The position numbers and the translations under genes were made by a program. The notes beneath the pieces were generated by a model. It was not told where the DNA came from. It did no database searches and worked only from the letters and a program-made list of their open reading frames with translations. DNA of 64,000 nucleotides from Rhynchopus sp. YZ270_cl-10 (taxonomy: Eukaryota > Euglenozoa > Diplonemea > Diplonemida > Diplonemidae), in contig OZ037909.1 of assembly GCA_964035575.1 (NCBI GenBank), positions 744,001 to 808,000 of the forward strand, written 5' to 3'. Positions 19,084-29,742 of this stretch are shown here, in pieces. The first letter of the stretch is position 1, and every line of letters starts with the position of its first letter.

Positions 19084-22000
19084 CTATGGTTCGGATGGAC
19101 GCATTTCCTCCAAACTTGCGGCGAGGTCAAATGACTCGTCTAGTGCGTTGTTGAGATCTGGTGTTGTGTGCACTTCTGATGACACACGGGGTACAGGGGC
19201 GGCTGAGGAGAGCACGGCCATGGAGCCTTTGCGTGCCACTTCACCGATTTGTCCTGCCATCTGAGGGGAGGCGTCACCTCGTGTTGCACGCATCTGGGGG
19301 ACGGAATCGTAGCGGCCGAAGGTGTTGTGTGAGACAGATGAGAACGCGGCTGGGGAGCTGGTTGGCTGCGAGCTCTTGAGGGTGTTCATCGAGCTGTGCA
19401 GGGTGCCAAGCGAGCCCTCTGTGACCAGGGGCGGGGTCGCATGCGGAGCCGGGTTCGACCCTGTCTGCGAGGACGTAGGGTTGCCTGGGTTCGCCTGCGC
19501 AGAGTGGTTTGAGTTGTGGCTCGTCGATGAGGGGTGCGACTTCTGCTCCCCAGACGTCCCCCCCGTCCCCTGGCTCTGTCCAGCAGAAGACGACCGCACC
19601 ACAGCAGCCGACCCATGCAGCTGACTCCGCACACGATGCGTCGGAACACGGCGAAGAAATTCTGGCTGTGGAAGTGTGGCCTGCCGATTGCGGTAAATCC
19701 GACAGTACTCCCCAGCAGGCTTCCCAGTCATAGTCAGAATCTCATCGGAATACTGCCTCAAACGCGCGACAACATTCCGCGCAATCGGCTCCTCTGTGAT
19801 ATTCGAAAGCTGCTCAATCAGCGACATCAACGAGATGGACCCCTTCTCCCCAACAGTCTTCAGCTGTGCCCAGGTTTTTTCGTACGTCGACTCACGCCCT
19901 TCCTGGATGCTGTAGAGCCACTCCACTGCCTCCTTCGCATGCGAGACGCCTACAAGGAAGTACACTGCCTGCTTGCGCCCGGTCTCTGTCAGACGAATGA
20001 TATCTGCGGGGAGGCATTTGAAGGTGCCGCCTAGCTCCTCGGTGTGCCTCGTGTCCATGATGATGTCGAGGCCGATCTCACGGGAGATGGCCTGCATTGC
20101 TTTTGAGTTGTAGACAGTTCTGCCGAGCACGCAGGGTGCCTTGATGAAGGTGCAGCCGAGGTTGCCCACCAAGGCTACACCAGAGGAGATGCCGATGGCA
20201 GGCTCCGTGTCGTAGGAGTCGAAGAAGGCAGGTAAGGTCGAGATGCGGTCACGTACCCGCAGAGCATAGTGCGTCGCCTTAACAGACCCGCGTGTGCAAG
20301 ACTGCAGCCCGCCAAAGTTCACATCAATGCTGTCCGCAACAAAGCGCTCCACCACCCCAGAGTAATCCTTCGCATCTGCGACGCACGCCTGCAAAAACAT
20401 CGAATGTGTGTCGCTCTGTATAGTCGGGTCCACCACACGCCTCGCGAACTCATCAAAATCCCGCATGCCAAGAGAAACCTGCGTCACCCCTTTCTTCCTG
20501 TGAAGCGAAATCGACGACGGGTTCTTCAACTTCTTCAGGGGAGCAGCGGCGGGGTGCTGCTTTGGGCTCTTTTCCCGGAGGGTGCCGACTTTAAGCTCCC
20601 CGTCGAAGCCTGGCTCCATGGAGAGTTGCGTCTCGATCGCGCCAGCACCACCACTGCCGTGCACTTCACGCCTTTCGTTGCTGTCAAAGCGGAACGACTC
20701 ACGCACCTGAAGCCCGGTGTTTCCTGGAGAGACTGGTCTTGCGGAGCTGGAGACGTGTCCTGCAGTGTCCGCAGACGTGGTAGAGGCAGTGACAACCATG
20801 CCGCCAAGCGTGCTGCTTGAAGGGTCCTTCGACAGAGCGTCCTCAGAGCACGCCGACTCGGCGTCAATGTTCTTCGCGTCGATCTCTTCCGACTCATCCG
20901 TTTCGTACCCATGGAAGTCGCCTTCAGAGGGGACGCCTTCCGATGCCTCGCTGACCCGCTCGATAACGGCCTGCGGCATGTACTGCTTGTAGTCTTTGAT
21001 GGTCAAGAGCAGGGTGTAGATTGATTGTTTGAGTTCAGCCAATTCGGTCATATGGTTTGTGAGGAAGACCTGCGCGCCTTTGACATTCGGCCGTGCAAGG
21101 CTTGTGTGGGTGTGTCCAAGCTCATCTTCAGAGCCAAGCTGGATGCCGCCTACCCTGTAAGCATCAGAAGTATCCTGCACCCCTCTGCTGTCAATCTGCA
21201 GCACATCCTCGACACTCTCAAAGTTGGACAACCCAGCAGCACGTTCAAACTGTTGTATCAGCTTATCCAAAGGACGCAGGGTAAGCAGGATGAGCAATAC
21301 AAGAAAAACCCCACCCACACCGACCGTCGTCGCCACCACGTAAATGATCAACAAATTGACGTACTCCTCGGGCTCATCAACAGTCGACGTCGCCGCGACC
21401 TCACTCTGCAGCGAATACACGAGGACATACTCCCCGCCATTCACCTTAATGGACTCAATGAAGATCATATCGCCCCCCCACACGATGGCCACATCCTTGA
21501 GCCCAGAGAACAGCGAGGTGCGGGTGTAGTTGCGTTCCACGAGACGCGCGGCTGTGGTGCTGACTGCATAGTCGGAGTGGTTGTGCGTGCTTTCTACGGT
21601 GTTGCTGTTGATGTAGAGGCCCTTTCGTGCTACGGTGCAGCCAAGCGAGCTTTCATCCGAAGCATCGTCTGCACCGCATGTCTCCGTCAGGATGAAGAGA
21701 CGGTCATGCGGGGTTTTGAAGAGAGAGCTTTGGATCGCGTTTTGCAGCTCAAAGTCGAGCAAACCTTGCAAAGAAAACGCTGCATAGTAGAAGCTACGTG
21801 CAGTAGGCGACACCACCACAGCGCCCCATGCGAGGCACATCGTGTTGGCGCCAGTGTCCGCACCTCGACGGAAGAGCGGCTGGAAGAACCTCTCCGTCGC
21901 ATCAAGCTGCGTAATAGTGGCAACATTCCACAGATCCTCATTGCCTCCATGCAGGTCCCCCCACACCGGGGTGTACTGACTCCCGTTTGAAAACTCCTCC

Positions 22001-22419
22001 AGGTCTGCCGTCTCCCAGTCCTGCAGTGCAGATGCGGAGAACACCACACGGCCTGCAATGAGGTACGAGCTGTTGAGTTGAGCATTGTTGTGCGAAGCGA
22101 TTTCTCCAGAGAGGGAAGAAAGTGATGTAGTCGAGGAAAGGTTGGTGAAGGATTCGAGCAAAGATGCAGCAGTCCTGCCCGCATGTTGGACCTGGATCTG
22201 GATCGAAAGCTTGGAGGACGCAACAACGACGCGGGTGAAGCTGTCCGCCGCCTCGCTCCCCTTAGAGGCGCACTCCTCAAGCTTCTCGTTCCCGTCGTTC
22301 TTCACGTCCGTGATCACCCGGTCCGCCGCAGTGACGTTCAACAAAAAGCACACCACCACACACAACCACACACTCAAAATGCTCAGTGCCAGCACCGTGC
22401 ATTTTAGCGAACATCTCAT
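19084..22419 (-). CDS. Cyclase-like transmembrane receptor 1 (probable pseudocyclase)
   Basis: 1111 residues from the first ATG of the frame (22419). An uncleaved signal or first TM segment (about 5-32) is followed by an ectodomain of about 320 residues with N-glycosylation sites, a second TM (about 355-378), a short HAMP-like helix, the segment KDYKQYMPQAVIERV, a long Ser-rich linker, a class III cyclase-like domain (about 640-790) and a shared C-terminal region ending near GEYCRIYR, then a disordered tail. Class III cyclases make cAMP or cGMP with two metal-binding Asp, a substrate Lys, and an Asn/Arg pair. Here the first Asp position reads Gly (VSLGMRDF), the second is kept (FVADS), Lys is Arg, and the Asn/Arg positions in LGRTVYNSKAM are Tyr and Ala. 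Catalysis by this chain alone is unlikely; it may bind a nucleotide or pair with an active partner. Confidence 0.82.
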   Translation of the reverse strand: MRCSLKCTVLALSILSVWLCVVVCFLLNVTAADRVITDVKNDGNEKLEECASKGSEAADSFTRVVVASSKLSIQIQVQHAGRTAASLLESFTNLSSTTSLSSLSGEIASHNNAQLNSSYLIAGRVVFSASALQDWETADLEEFSNGSQYTPVWGDLHGGNEDLWNVATITQLDATERFFQPLFRRGADTGANTMCLAWGAVVVSPTARSFYYAAFSLQGLLDFELQNAIQSSLFKTPHDRLFILTETCGADDASDESSLGCTVARKGLYINSNTVESTHNHSDYAVSTTAARLVERNYTRTSLFSGLKDVAIVWGGDMIFIESIKVNGGEYVLVYSLQSEVAATSTVDEPEEYVNLLIIYVVATTVGVGGVFLVLLILLTLRPLDKLIQQFERAAGLSNFESVEDVLQIDSRGVQDTSDAYRVGGIQLGSEDELGHTHTSLARPNVKGAQVFLTNHMTELAELKQSIYTLLLTIKDYKQYMPQAVIERVSEASEGVPSEGDFHGYETDESEEIDAKNIDAESACSEDALSKDPSSSTLGGMVVTASTTSADTAGHVSSSARPVSPGNTGLQVRESFRFDSNERREVHGSGGAGAIETQLSMEPGFDGELKVGTLREKSPKQHPAAAPLKKLKNPSSISLHRKKGVTQVSLGMRDFDEFARRVVDPTIQSDTHSMFLQACVADAKDYSGVVERFVADSIDVNFGGLQSCTRGSVKATHYALRVRDRISTLPAFFDSYDTEPAIGISSGVALVGNLGCTFIKAPCVLGRTVYNSKAMQAISREIGLDIIMDTRHTEELGGTFKCLPADIIRLTETGRKQAVYFLVGVSHAKEAVEWLYSIQEGRESTYEKTWAQLKTVGEKGSISLMSLIEQLSNITEEPIARNVVARLRQYSDEILTMTGKPAGEYCRIYRNRQATLPQPEFLRRVPTHRVRSQLHGSAAVVRSSSAGQSQGTGGTSGEQKSHPSSTSHNSNHSAQANPGNPTSSQTGSNPAPHATPPLVTEGSLGTLHSSMNTLKSSQPTSSPAAFSSVSHNTFGRYDSVPQMRATRGDASPQMAGQIGEVARKGSMAVLSSAAPVPRVSSEVHTTPDLNNALDESFDLAASLEEMRPSEP

Positions 22420-22453
22420 CTTAAAGGCCCCTCTTTCACCCAGTCCCACTTAA

Positions 22454-23408
22454 CACGGGACTGGTGAACGGCGACGAAGAGGGGCCACAGAGGAGGGGAA
22501 GAAAAAGGGAACAAAAGGGGGAGATGATTTGCGGAACACGCCGTGTAAAAGTTGCTTTTCTGTGGGATAGTTTAGAACTGTCAATCTGGAAAACAAGAAA
22601 CTGGGGGTACCTTATGTCGTCAAAAAAAAAACGGAAGAAACGGGGAAAGTGCGGAATTTGAGATGAACTCTTACATCCACCTCATAGGGTATCTATCTAA
22701 GCACTGAACTGAGATACGGCTCGTTTGCTGCAATAATCCAATCAAAGAAAAAGGTTGGCCACCCATAGCCCGACCAACACAACACAACCACATCGTGAGA
22801 GATTGAATGTGCCTAGCTGTACACCCGCAAAAAGAGCAAAGACCGAAGCACCATTGAGCACAGTGACCCGCAAATGACAGGCTTGGTTGCGTATAGCGCT
22901 GTCGGCAAAACCCATGAAAGGGTTGCGGCGCATACGGCTGTCTCCCCAAGACCCCTCCTCTGCATCCCTCCCACCTTGGCCACCTATGGTACCCATGGTC
23001 TCTGGGGAAAAGGCCAAATGGACCGCAACAGACAAAACCAAGAAGCAAAAAAAAACTTCACCCTGCCCGATGCATCAGTACCAATGAGCCAACCCTAATG
23101 GTTCCTCAAGGGGAGTGCAAGAAATGTTTGTAGAAGGTGAATATCAGCCTCCTGCATTTGCCACCTTTACAATCGCACAACGTACATCAACCCCGGCTTT
23201 GCACACAATAGGTAAGAAACGGTGGTGGTCTTCGACGGACGACAACATACTCTGCAGCCGACAAAAAATTGTGGTGCTGGACAATTTGCAAGCCGATGCG
23301 GGTGATGCCCATCAGCTGACCCTACCTGCTTCTCCTTGCATCATCACCCCCCCCTCCCCGACCCCTCCCAAGGTAGCGTATCGTTCAGAGGGAGAATGCA
23401 CACCCCTT
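22454..23408. other. Gene-free spacer
   Basis: Pyrimidine-rich on the gene strand just 5' of the receptor start (22470-22520), with AG at CACCAG and GTTAAG as possible leader acceptors. A weak H-loop copy lies near 22662-22690. No gene seen. Confidence 0.4.
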
Positions 23409-23636
23409 CACGACGGTGAAGTATAGTACATTACAAGTGAAGTTACCAGTAACGTTACAAGTAAAAAACCGTTACAAGTGGGTTACATGTACCACCACCA
23501 AAAACCACAGTACTTCACCTAATTTCAGGCAAAATCAGGTGGTAACTGGTGGGTTACAAGTGGGTTACATGTAACAAAAGTTACATGTAACTCCACTTGT
23601 AACCCCACTTGTAACACCCGTTACTTCACCGCCGTG
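23409..23636. mobile_element. 228-bp TIR element (CACGACGGTGAAGTA family)
   Basis: CACGACGGTGAAGTA at the left is inverted as TACTTCACCGCCGTG at the right (one mismatch). The inside repeats GTTACAAGTGGGTTACATGT in both orientations. Flanking TT on both sides could be a target duplication but is too short to trust. Relative at 16488-16583. Confidence 0.65.
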
Positions 23637-23969
23637 TTCCCTGCAAAACCCCCCTCCCCCCCCTCGCACCTCGCATTTCCGACACTGCTGGTAAGTATGG
23701 GTAATGTCTCATTGTTGCCTCCCACCTATAACTACACCTCTCATGTTCTGCACAAAGTCAGACTAGAGTCAAAACTCAATCGTCATCTGCACCGCCAACC
23801 CCCCAACCCCCCCACTGTTGCATTCCCCACGCCTTCTACGAGGCCCTTCTCAGATCCTTCGCCCCCTCTCATCAGTCGGGTCTTCTCTTGATGAAAAGAG
23901 AGCAGTTGTGCAAGGTTCCAAGCCGTGCGTTGTCACCCCCACAGACAGGAAGCGCCAAAAAAAAGTGGA

Positions 23970-24078
23970 GTTGAAATACAAAGCCCTCTCGTGAACAGTG
24001 TACCTTACATGAGAGGTGGACCGGGGTGGAACCCCCTACCATGCAGTCTTACATCCATTTCGTGGTTTACATCTGATA
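23970..24078 (+). repeat. R115 dispersed repeat, copy 4
   Basis: GTTGAAATACAAAGCCCTCT, CGTGAACAGTGTACCTTACA, then ACCATGCAGTCTTACATCCA and a GACATCTGATA-like end. Confidence 0.8.
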
Positions 24079-26117
24079 AAAAAAGGTACTCCCCTCATCG
24101 AACACCAAGATCAAGAGACCAAGGGCCGGAACGTCTCCCCCCCCCTCTCGGCCCTTTCGATTCTGCTCCCATTATGGGGTACATTGCAGGGTCGGTTCTG
24201 CAAGCAGAAGAATCCTGCAAAGGAGCTGTGTGTTTGTCGCCAAATAGCAAAAGATGTGTTTCACAACTAAACGTACTGTGAACCAAAAAAGGGGTAGATG
24301 AAACATGCTATGCAAAGGGTGGGGACGTGAGTGATCCGCATCGTAAGAGAACAGAGGCGGTGGCGGTGGCGGTGGAGGATTCCTTGCCGTATCCATATTG
24401 TGGTCCTTATGTCTCTGTGCACAGAAGATTACATCCCTTGTCAACGATTATTTGTAGAAGAGAGTCATCGTGTGCTGTCATCAGGTGCGCTGTGTTGCTT
24501 CCACCTGAGAGTGGAGCGAAGTCGTCTGATCAAGAAGTTTTGCATTCGGCCGTATAAAAATAAAAATACACACTTTTTTTATTGAGGGAATAGAGTGGTG
24601 GGAACAGGTGTCCACGGTTCTTCTGTTTGCACAGTCATTTCTTTTTTTCTGGTGGAGTAAGAGAGAGACGGGAACGTGTCCTGCCACGTGCTTTTTTTAT
24701 AAAAAGTTTTAACATGCCACTCACGATTTACCGGCAATAACGCGCCAAAACAAAAGAGAGAGAAAAAAAATTACGTAACACGTAACACGTAACAGCTGAC
24801 TTGCATACACATCAGTACTTATTTATTTTGCTGTTGTCTCGACAACCACTACAGAATCCTGGGTAAATATCCTGCACTGCAGACGTAGAAAAATATCAGA
24901 GGAGCACATCGTACCTAATATGAGATGCACACACATACAGATACTGGGCCATGCTTCCCTCTTCGGACCACTTCTTCCTATTATAACCTCATAACTGCTT
25001 CTAACACACCACATTAAGCAATCTGTGGTGCACGAGTCCAGCAGTGCTCAAGACAGTGCAACCTTTTACAGCTATTTAAAAAAACTAAAAACAAACTTCC
25101 GACAGGCACTCTGCGGTGACTCTCAGTACAGATTCCGTTCATTGGTTGAGTATAGCGCTCCCCGCTGGAAAGCGGAGAAGAGGGGGGGAGAAAAGAGAAG
25201 GGTTGGTGGAAACGAATCAAAGCCTCTCCATGCTTCGTTACTGTGACACGGGGGAGGGGGGAAACTCTACTTTCTTGTAGCAAACAGTTAATGCCATCTT
25301 TTGTGAACAAAGGGCGGCAACAGAAATGTGGGCATTCTCGAAAGAGAACTGAAAGGCAGACGACCAAAGGGCAAGGGAGGATGAGCTTTAAAAGGGAAAT
25401 CACAAATAGAGAAAAGTTTATAAAGATGAACCTAAGCCTCTTGTGATTAGTCATCTTAAATAGAGGGGCTTGGTAATATGCGCAAGCCTTTGTGCGTTGG
25501 TCACCTTAAATTTTATAGTAAGGTTTTGCTTGAACGGTGACTGTGGGCTTTATCATCGTGTTGGAGGGACCACAGCCGCTTAAACTTTGTAAGTAAGGAA
25601 AGACGAATTCTCTGCTCGCACTTTCGTTTTTTTTTGAATGATTAGAGGGAGAGAGAATTAAAGGAGTACAAACACCGAAAAGGGGGTTGCTTATGAGCAA
25701 TAAATGAAGTGTGAAGGACGCATGACAAAAGGGGGAGGGTGCTTGACACGGGGCATGTGAGCAACCCTACTGTGTAGAACAATGACAAGAGCAAAATGAG
25801 CTGTCAGGGTTGCGCCAGCATCTCACCTTGACAGGCGGCAGTAAATAGAAACTGGTTTGTCTCGATACGGCCGAGAGATGATGACACAATACCACAGGGT
25901 TGTGTAGCTCGTCATGTCCACTAGTAGTAGGGACAGGGACGTCCTCCTCCCTGACAAAACAGAAGCATACCCTGCCAACGGGAGGAAATACAGCTGGCAC
26001 ACTTCATCCCCTATGTGGCAAGGCAGTTAACCCCTTGGCCTGACCCCAAGAAACATCGACGATAACTCACCTGCACAAACCAAAAAGCCCCGCTGTCCCC
26101 TCTCGCTCTGTTTTCCC
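24079..26117. other. Gene-free spacer
   Basis: About 2 kb with no supported gene. It contains a GGCGGT simple repeat (24357-24372), a short TAACACG tandem (24775-24793) and two H-loop copies near 25421-25510. Confidence 0.4.
25421..25461 (+). repeat. H-loop dispersed stem-loop, clear copy
   Basis: TAAAGATGAACCTAAGCCTC then TTGTGATTAGTCATCTTAAA. CTAAGC pairs with GATTAG with one mismatch, and outer AAGATGA pairs with TCATCTT, giving two nested stems. A second, weaker copy follows at 25470-25510. Confidence 0.65.
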
Positions 26118-29100
26118 TCACACCTCCAATTTAATCCCACTATCACCCATGCTACGCTCTTCATCGGTGCTTGCTGCCGACTTTGCTGCAGATGCTCGGT
26201 ATGTTGGGGGCTTTCTGGCGGAGGGTGAGAGGAGGGAGTTGGTGGAACTGGGTGTGCTCTTACCGAGCGAGCTCCCTATGGAGACGGCGCGCGGGAAGCT
26301 ATCGTTGATGATGACTCCAAGGTCGAGGGGGGAGCTGCGGCTCAGTTGCGACCCCGTTGCAACAGACTTGCTTGTGTACATGGGGACGGTGGCGGGCTTC
26401 CAGCGGCACAGTCGACAGTATTCAGAAGGGGCGCGCCCCGTTGTAGTGACCACTTCGTCAAAATACGCCTTCCATCGTAGAGACACTAAATGGGCCACCC
26501 TCCCTTCACACGTCGAAAGCATCTCGATAAGAGACTGCAACGTCTCATGCTCCGTCCCAAGGTTCTTCAAACCCATCACAATCTGCTCAAACTCGCCTGC
26601 ATCCTTAAAACTGTACATCCACTCATCGCCCTTGTTCACCTCCTGGTTCGCAACATAATACACAAAATGCTTCTTCCCGGTTTCACTAAACTTCACATAA
26701 TCAACAGGAAGCAAAGAAAACGACCCCCGCAGCTCGTCAGCATGTCTCGCATCAGAGATGATGTCAAGCCCGATCTCCCGTGAAATAGTCTGCATCGCAT
26801 GGCTGATTTGGATTGTGCGGCCCAGCACTGCAGGGCTTTTGATCCCCACCCCACCCAGCGTTCCTACCAGAGCCGGGCCTGTTGCAATGCCGATGCAGGG
26901 CTCTGTCTCGCTGTAGCTGTCTAATGAATTTGCTATGCAGCGTTCGCGAACGCGAAGTGCGTATTTTGAAGCCTTCAAGCTCGGCTGTATGCAGGATGTG
27001 AGGCCGCCAAAGTTGACCTCCAAACAGTCCCCCACAAAGCGTTCGAGGTTGCCGCCAAAGTCCTTCGCATCCGTTGTACAGCACAGCATCCACGTTGAGT
27101 GGAAGTCGACAATCAACACCGCCTCTGCCAGCCTTTTTATGTATTCACTAAAGTCACGCACCCCAAGCGTGACCTGGCTCACCTGCTTCTTTGAGAGGAT
27201 AAAACCGTTTGGCGAGCGGTTCCGTTTTGCGTGGTTTGCGTGGTTTGCGCGGAAGGAAGGGTTTTCGTTGTCAGATGGACGCTTCAGGCCTTCTGTGGAC
27301 GCGGTATGTCCGCTCCGGCTGGACTCCCCGCGCGCGAGCGAAGGGGTTGTCAAGAGAGAGTCGGCTGGGGCCAGCTCATCTGGTGTACCAAGGCTGTTGA
27401 CGAAGCTTCCGGGTTTCCGTTGGCTGCCGTGTGGGGATGTACCGCCACTCTGCATGGAAACGGAGGACTGCGCAAAGGAGAGACACGGCTGCGACCTGCT
27501 GCCCTCGGAGCGGGCGCCTGTGGGTGGCACAGTGCTGGGTACTGTGGAGTCCTCGATGTGGTCCTCGTCGTCCTCGTCGTCTTCAAGTGCATGTGGATAA
27601 TGATCGCTGAACGCAGCCTCCGAGCCACCGTCAACCTGCTCCAAGAACGCCTGCGGGAGGTACTGCTTCGACTCCCGTATCAACTCCATCAGCTCAGAGA
27701 ACAGCTGCCTGAGCTGCTCCACTTCAGTAAAGCAGTACGACCTCTGTGCTGCCAGCTCGTCCAGATTCACAGTATCTACCTCCATCTTCAAGGCAAAGAC
27801 CACCGAGGTCTCCAACTCCTGCAAAGGAATGATGATCAGCTTGCTGCACAGAAACGACAGCAACACTGCCACCACGATAATACAGGTGACCGCGACAAGC
27901 GACTGCACCATGTTGGTGGTGGCGAGCTCGTGTTGGTGGTCCTTCAAGGACTCAAAGCGTCTGTCCAGTACCTCAAGGTGCTCCGTCTCCTCCGCACTCT
28001 TCACTGCGGCTGCAGATACTGGCCGTACGTGCACCACCCAGAAGTCGCGTCCCCACCGCTCGGAGTGGGCCTTCTTGAGGTCGACAAAGAAGTATTCGTG
28101 GTCTATGGCCTGGGTTTCGTTCTCGTCGTGCCCTTCATCGTCATGATCGTCGTGGCCACCTTCTTCGTGGCCTTCCGTGTGCCCTTCTTCTTCATGTCCT
28201 GTATGCACTTCTTCGTTAACCACTTCCTTACTAAGCATCGCAGCGTACTCGTGTCCCGAATGTGCGTCAACAGGACGCATGGATTCCAATATCGCCGAAG
28301 GAAGCCGCAACACAACGGGCCCACCAATGTCGGCATAGAAGCGTGACACAAAGTCGGAGTTTACCTCTGCGTGCACTACGTCCTCCAGAGTCGTGTCCGC
28401 GTCCCAAACATGTTCTTCGCCTTCATGTTCTTCTTCGTGTCCTTCTGTGTGTTCTTCTCCGTGCCCTTCTTCAGGTTCAGGTGCGTGTTCATCCTCGTGC
28501 TTATCTGTGTGTCCTTCTTCTTCGTCTTCATCCTCATGACCATGTTCCTCTTCCTCCAGGTATAGACCATCGAAATGCAAGGAGTCAACAGCAGCGGTAA
28601 CCTCAGCTCGCGAATAGTTCGCCACATACTTCAAGGATAAGTACTGAATAAACAGCTCTCTTGAGACCTCGAAACACAAAAGGCACTCTAAAGTTTTGTC
28701 CAATGTATGCTTTGTGGAGTGGAGCTCACTAGTGGCTGCCAATAGGAGGTTGTCCGGGTGGGGAGCCTCCATGGGCTTGCCGTCTGAGACGCCGTTCAGG
28801 AGGTACAAAAACTTATAATCATCTACCACACCTTCCGTTGCTGTGCCCATCCGGATCATCAGATCTGCGAGGTACTCGTACGCCATGGCTGTGACTGCTG
28901 CCTGGTAGAACGTTTCGTTAAACTTGACGAGCGTTATGCTGCCCATCCCCTTCCAGCCAAAGTCTACCCCTGTACCGACTGTCTCCCCGACATGGTAGCT
29001 TAACGCTGCATCTGCAGCAAACATCTTCTCTGCAAGGTTCGAGAAGCGCGCGATGAGGGGATGGGCTCGCGTCTCTGCAGTCGTGCTGGTGGAGTATATG

Positions 29101-29558
29101 ACTTTTTCATCGTCGTTCTCTTTGTGATCTGTATAGCTGTAGCGGGTGTGGGGATGCCCACCTGCAATGAAGTACGAGGAGATGTGTGGACCATCTGATT
29201 CTATGTGCACCGAGACGTATCCAGCAACGGCTGTTTCGGAGGAGAGGAACATGGTGAGGAGGTGTTCAGGGGTGATGCCCTTGGTGAGGAGGTTTGTGAG
29301 TGCATGGTGTGCGGTGTCGGCGTCTTCAAGGAATAATGCAACATCGCGGTTGGTCCAGGTCTTCGTAAGCAGCACGTTTTGTTCGTCCATGGCGGTGTGC
29401 AGTTCGTTCATACATGCATCATGTAGATTGTCCAACGTCTCCTTCGACTCTGCTGCGTACAATGTACCCAAACAGAACAACGCTGTCACAGACACAACCA
29501 CCAACACCAACACCAACGTCATAATGCTGCATCGTATCGACAGCCTCCACTGCGTCAT
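26118..29558 (-). CDS. Cyclase-like transmembrane receptor 2 with His/Glu-rich ectodomain
   Basis: 1146 residues from the ATG at 29558 (MTQWRLSIRCSIMTL). TM1 is about 10-33 and TM2 about 549-577, with a HAMP-like helix and KQYLPQAFLEQV after it. The ectodomain holds two tracts dominated by His, Glu, Asp and Gly (about 333-389 with ten His, and about 448-488 with eight His), the composition seen in zinc- or copper-binding loops. The cyclase-like domain is about 789-946, followed by the region shared with its paralogues that ends SEYCRLCR. As in the paralogues the first metal Asp is Gly (VTLGVRDF), the second is present (FVGDCLE), substrate Lys is Arg, and the Asn/Arg pair is Gln and Ala (LGRTIQISHAM). 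I infer a metal-responsive or metal-buffering receptor with no ordinary cyclase activity of its own. The domain layout is clear; the function is not. Confidence 0.82.
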   Translation of the reverse strand: MTQWRLSIRCSIMTLVLVLVVVSVTALFCLGTLYAAESKETLDNLHDACMNELHTAMDEQNVLLTKTWTNRDVALFLEDADTAHHALTNLLTKGITPEHLLTMFLSSETAVAGYVSVHIESDGPHISSYFIAGGHPHTRYSYTDHKENDDEKVIYSTSTTAETRAHPLIARFSNLAEKMFAADAALSYHVGETVGTGVDFGWKGMGSITLVKFNETFYQAAVTAMAYEYLADLMIRMGTATEGVVDDYKFLYLLNGVSDGKPMEAPHPDNLLLAATSELHSTKHTLDKTLECLLCFEVSRELFIQYLSLKYVANYSRAEVTAAVDSLHFDGLYLEEEEHGHEDEDEEEGHTDKHEDEHAPEPEEGHGEEHTEGHEEEHEGEEHVWDADTTLEDVVHAEVNSDFVSRFYADIGGPVVLRLPSAILESMRPVDAHSGHEYAAMLSKEVVNEEVHTGHEEEGHTEGHEEGGHDDHDDEGHDENETQAIDHEYFFVDLKKAHSERWGRDFWVVHVRPVSAAAVKSAEETEHLEVLDRRFESLKDHQHELATTNMVQSLVAVTCIIVVAVLLSFLCSKLIIIPLQELETSVVFALKMEVDTVNLDELAAQRSYCFTEVEQLRQLFSELMELIRESKQYLPQAFLEQVDGGSEAAFSDHYPHALEDDEDDEDHIEDSTVPSTVPPTGARSEGSRSQPCLSFAQSSVSMQSGGTSPHGSQRKPGSFVNSLGTPDELAPADSLLTTPSLARGESSRSGHTASTEGLKRPSDNENPSFRANHANHAKRNRSPNGFILSKKQVSQVTLGVRDFSEYIKRLAEAVLIVDFHSTWMLCCTTDAKDFGGNLERFVGDCLEVNFGGLTSCIQPSLKASKYALRVRERCIANSLDSYSETEPCIGIATGPALVGTLGGVGIKSPAVLGRTIQISHAMQTISREIGLDIISDARHADELRGSFSLLPVDYVKFSETGKKHFVYYVANQEVNKGDEWMYSFKDAGEFEQIVMGLKNLGTEHETLQSLIEMLSTCEGRVAHLVSLRWKAYFDEVVTTTGRAPSEYCRLCRWKPATVPMYTSKSVATGSQLSRSSPLDLGVIINDSFPRAVSIGSSLGKSTPSSTNSLLSPSARKPPTYRASAAKSAASTDEERSMGDSGIKLEV

Positions 29559-29742
29559 GGCACACACAACACACCCCGCCCCCCAGCAGCCCCGGGGGAC
29601 ACAACCCCCTCTGTGCGTAGGATCGTGGTATTTGGTGTATTTCTGGTGGGGTTCTTAATGAGGGAGGGGTAGGGGGGGGGGGTAAGGTTTGAAAGTGATG
29701 CGACCTTTGGTGTAGAGAAATGGTGAAAAGAAAAGTGGGAGG

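Noticed and set aside
21025-21990. Long plus-strand frame inside receptor 1
   Set aside because: It is antisense to a well-supported gene and follows from its GC-rich codons; the same holds for 27231-28346, 44763-45467 and 45771-46670.
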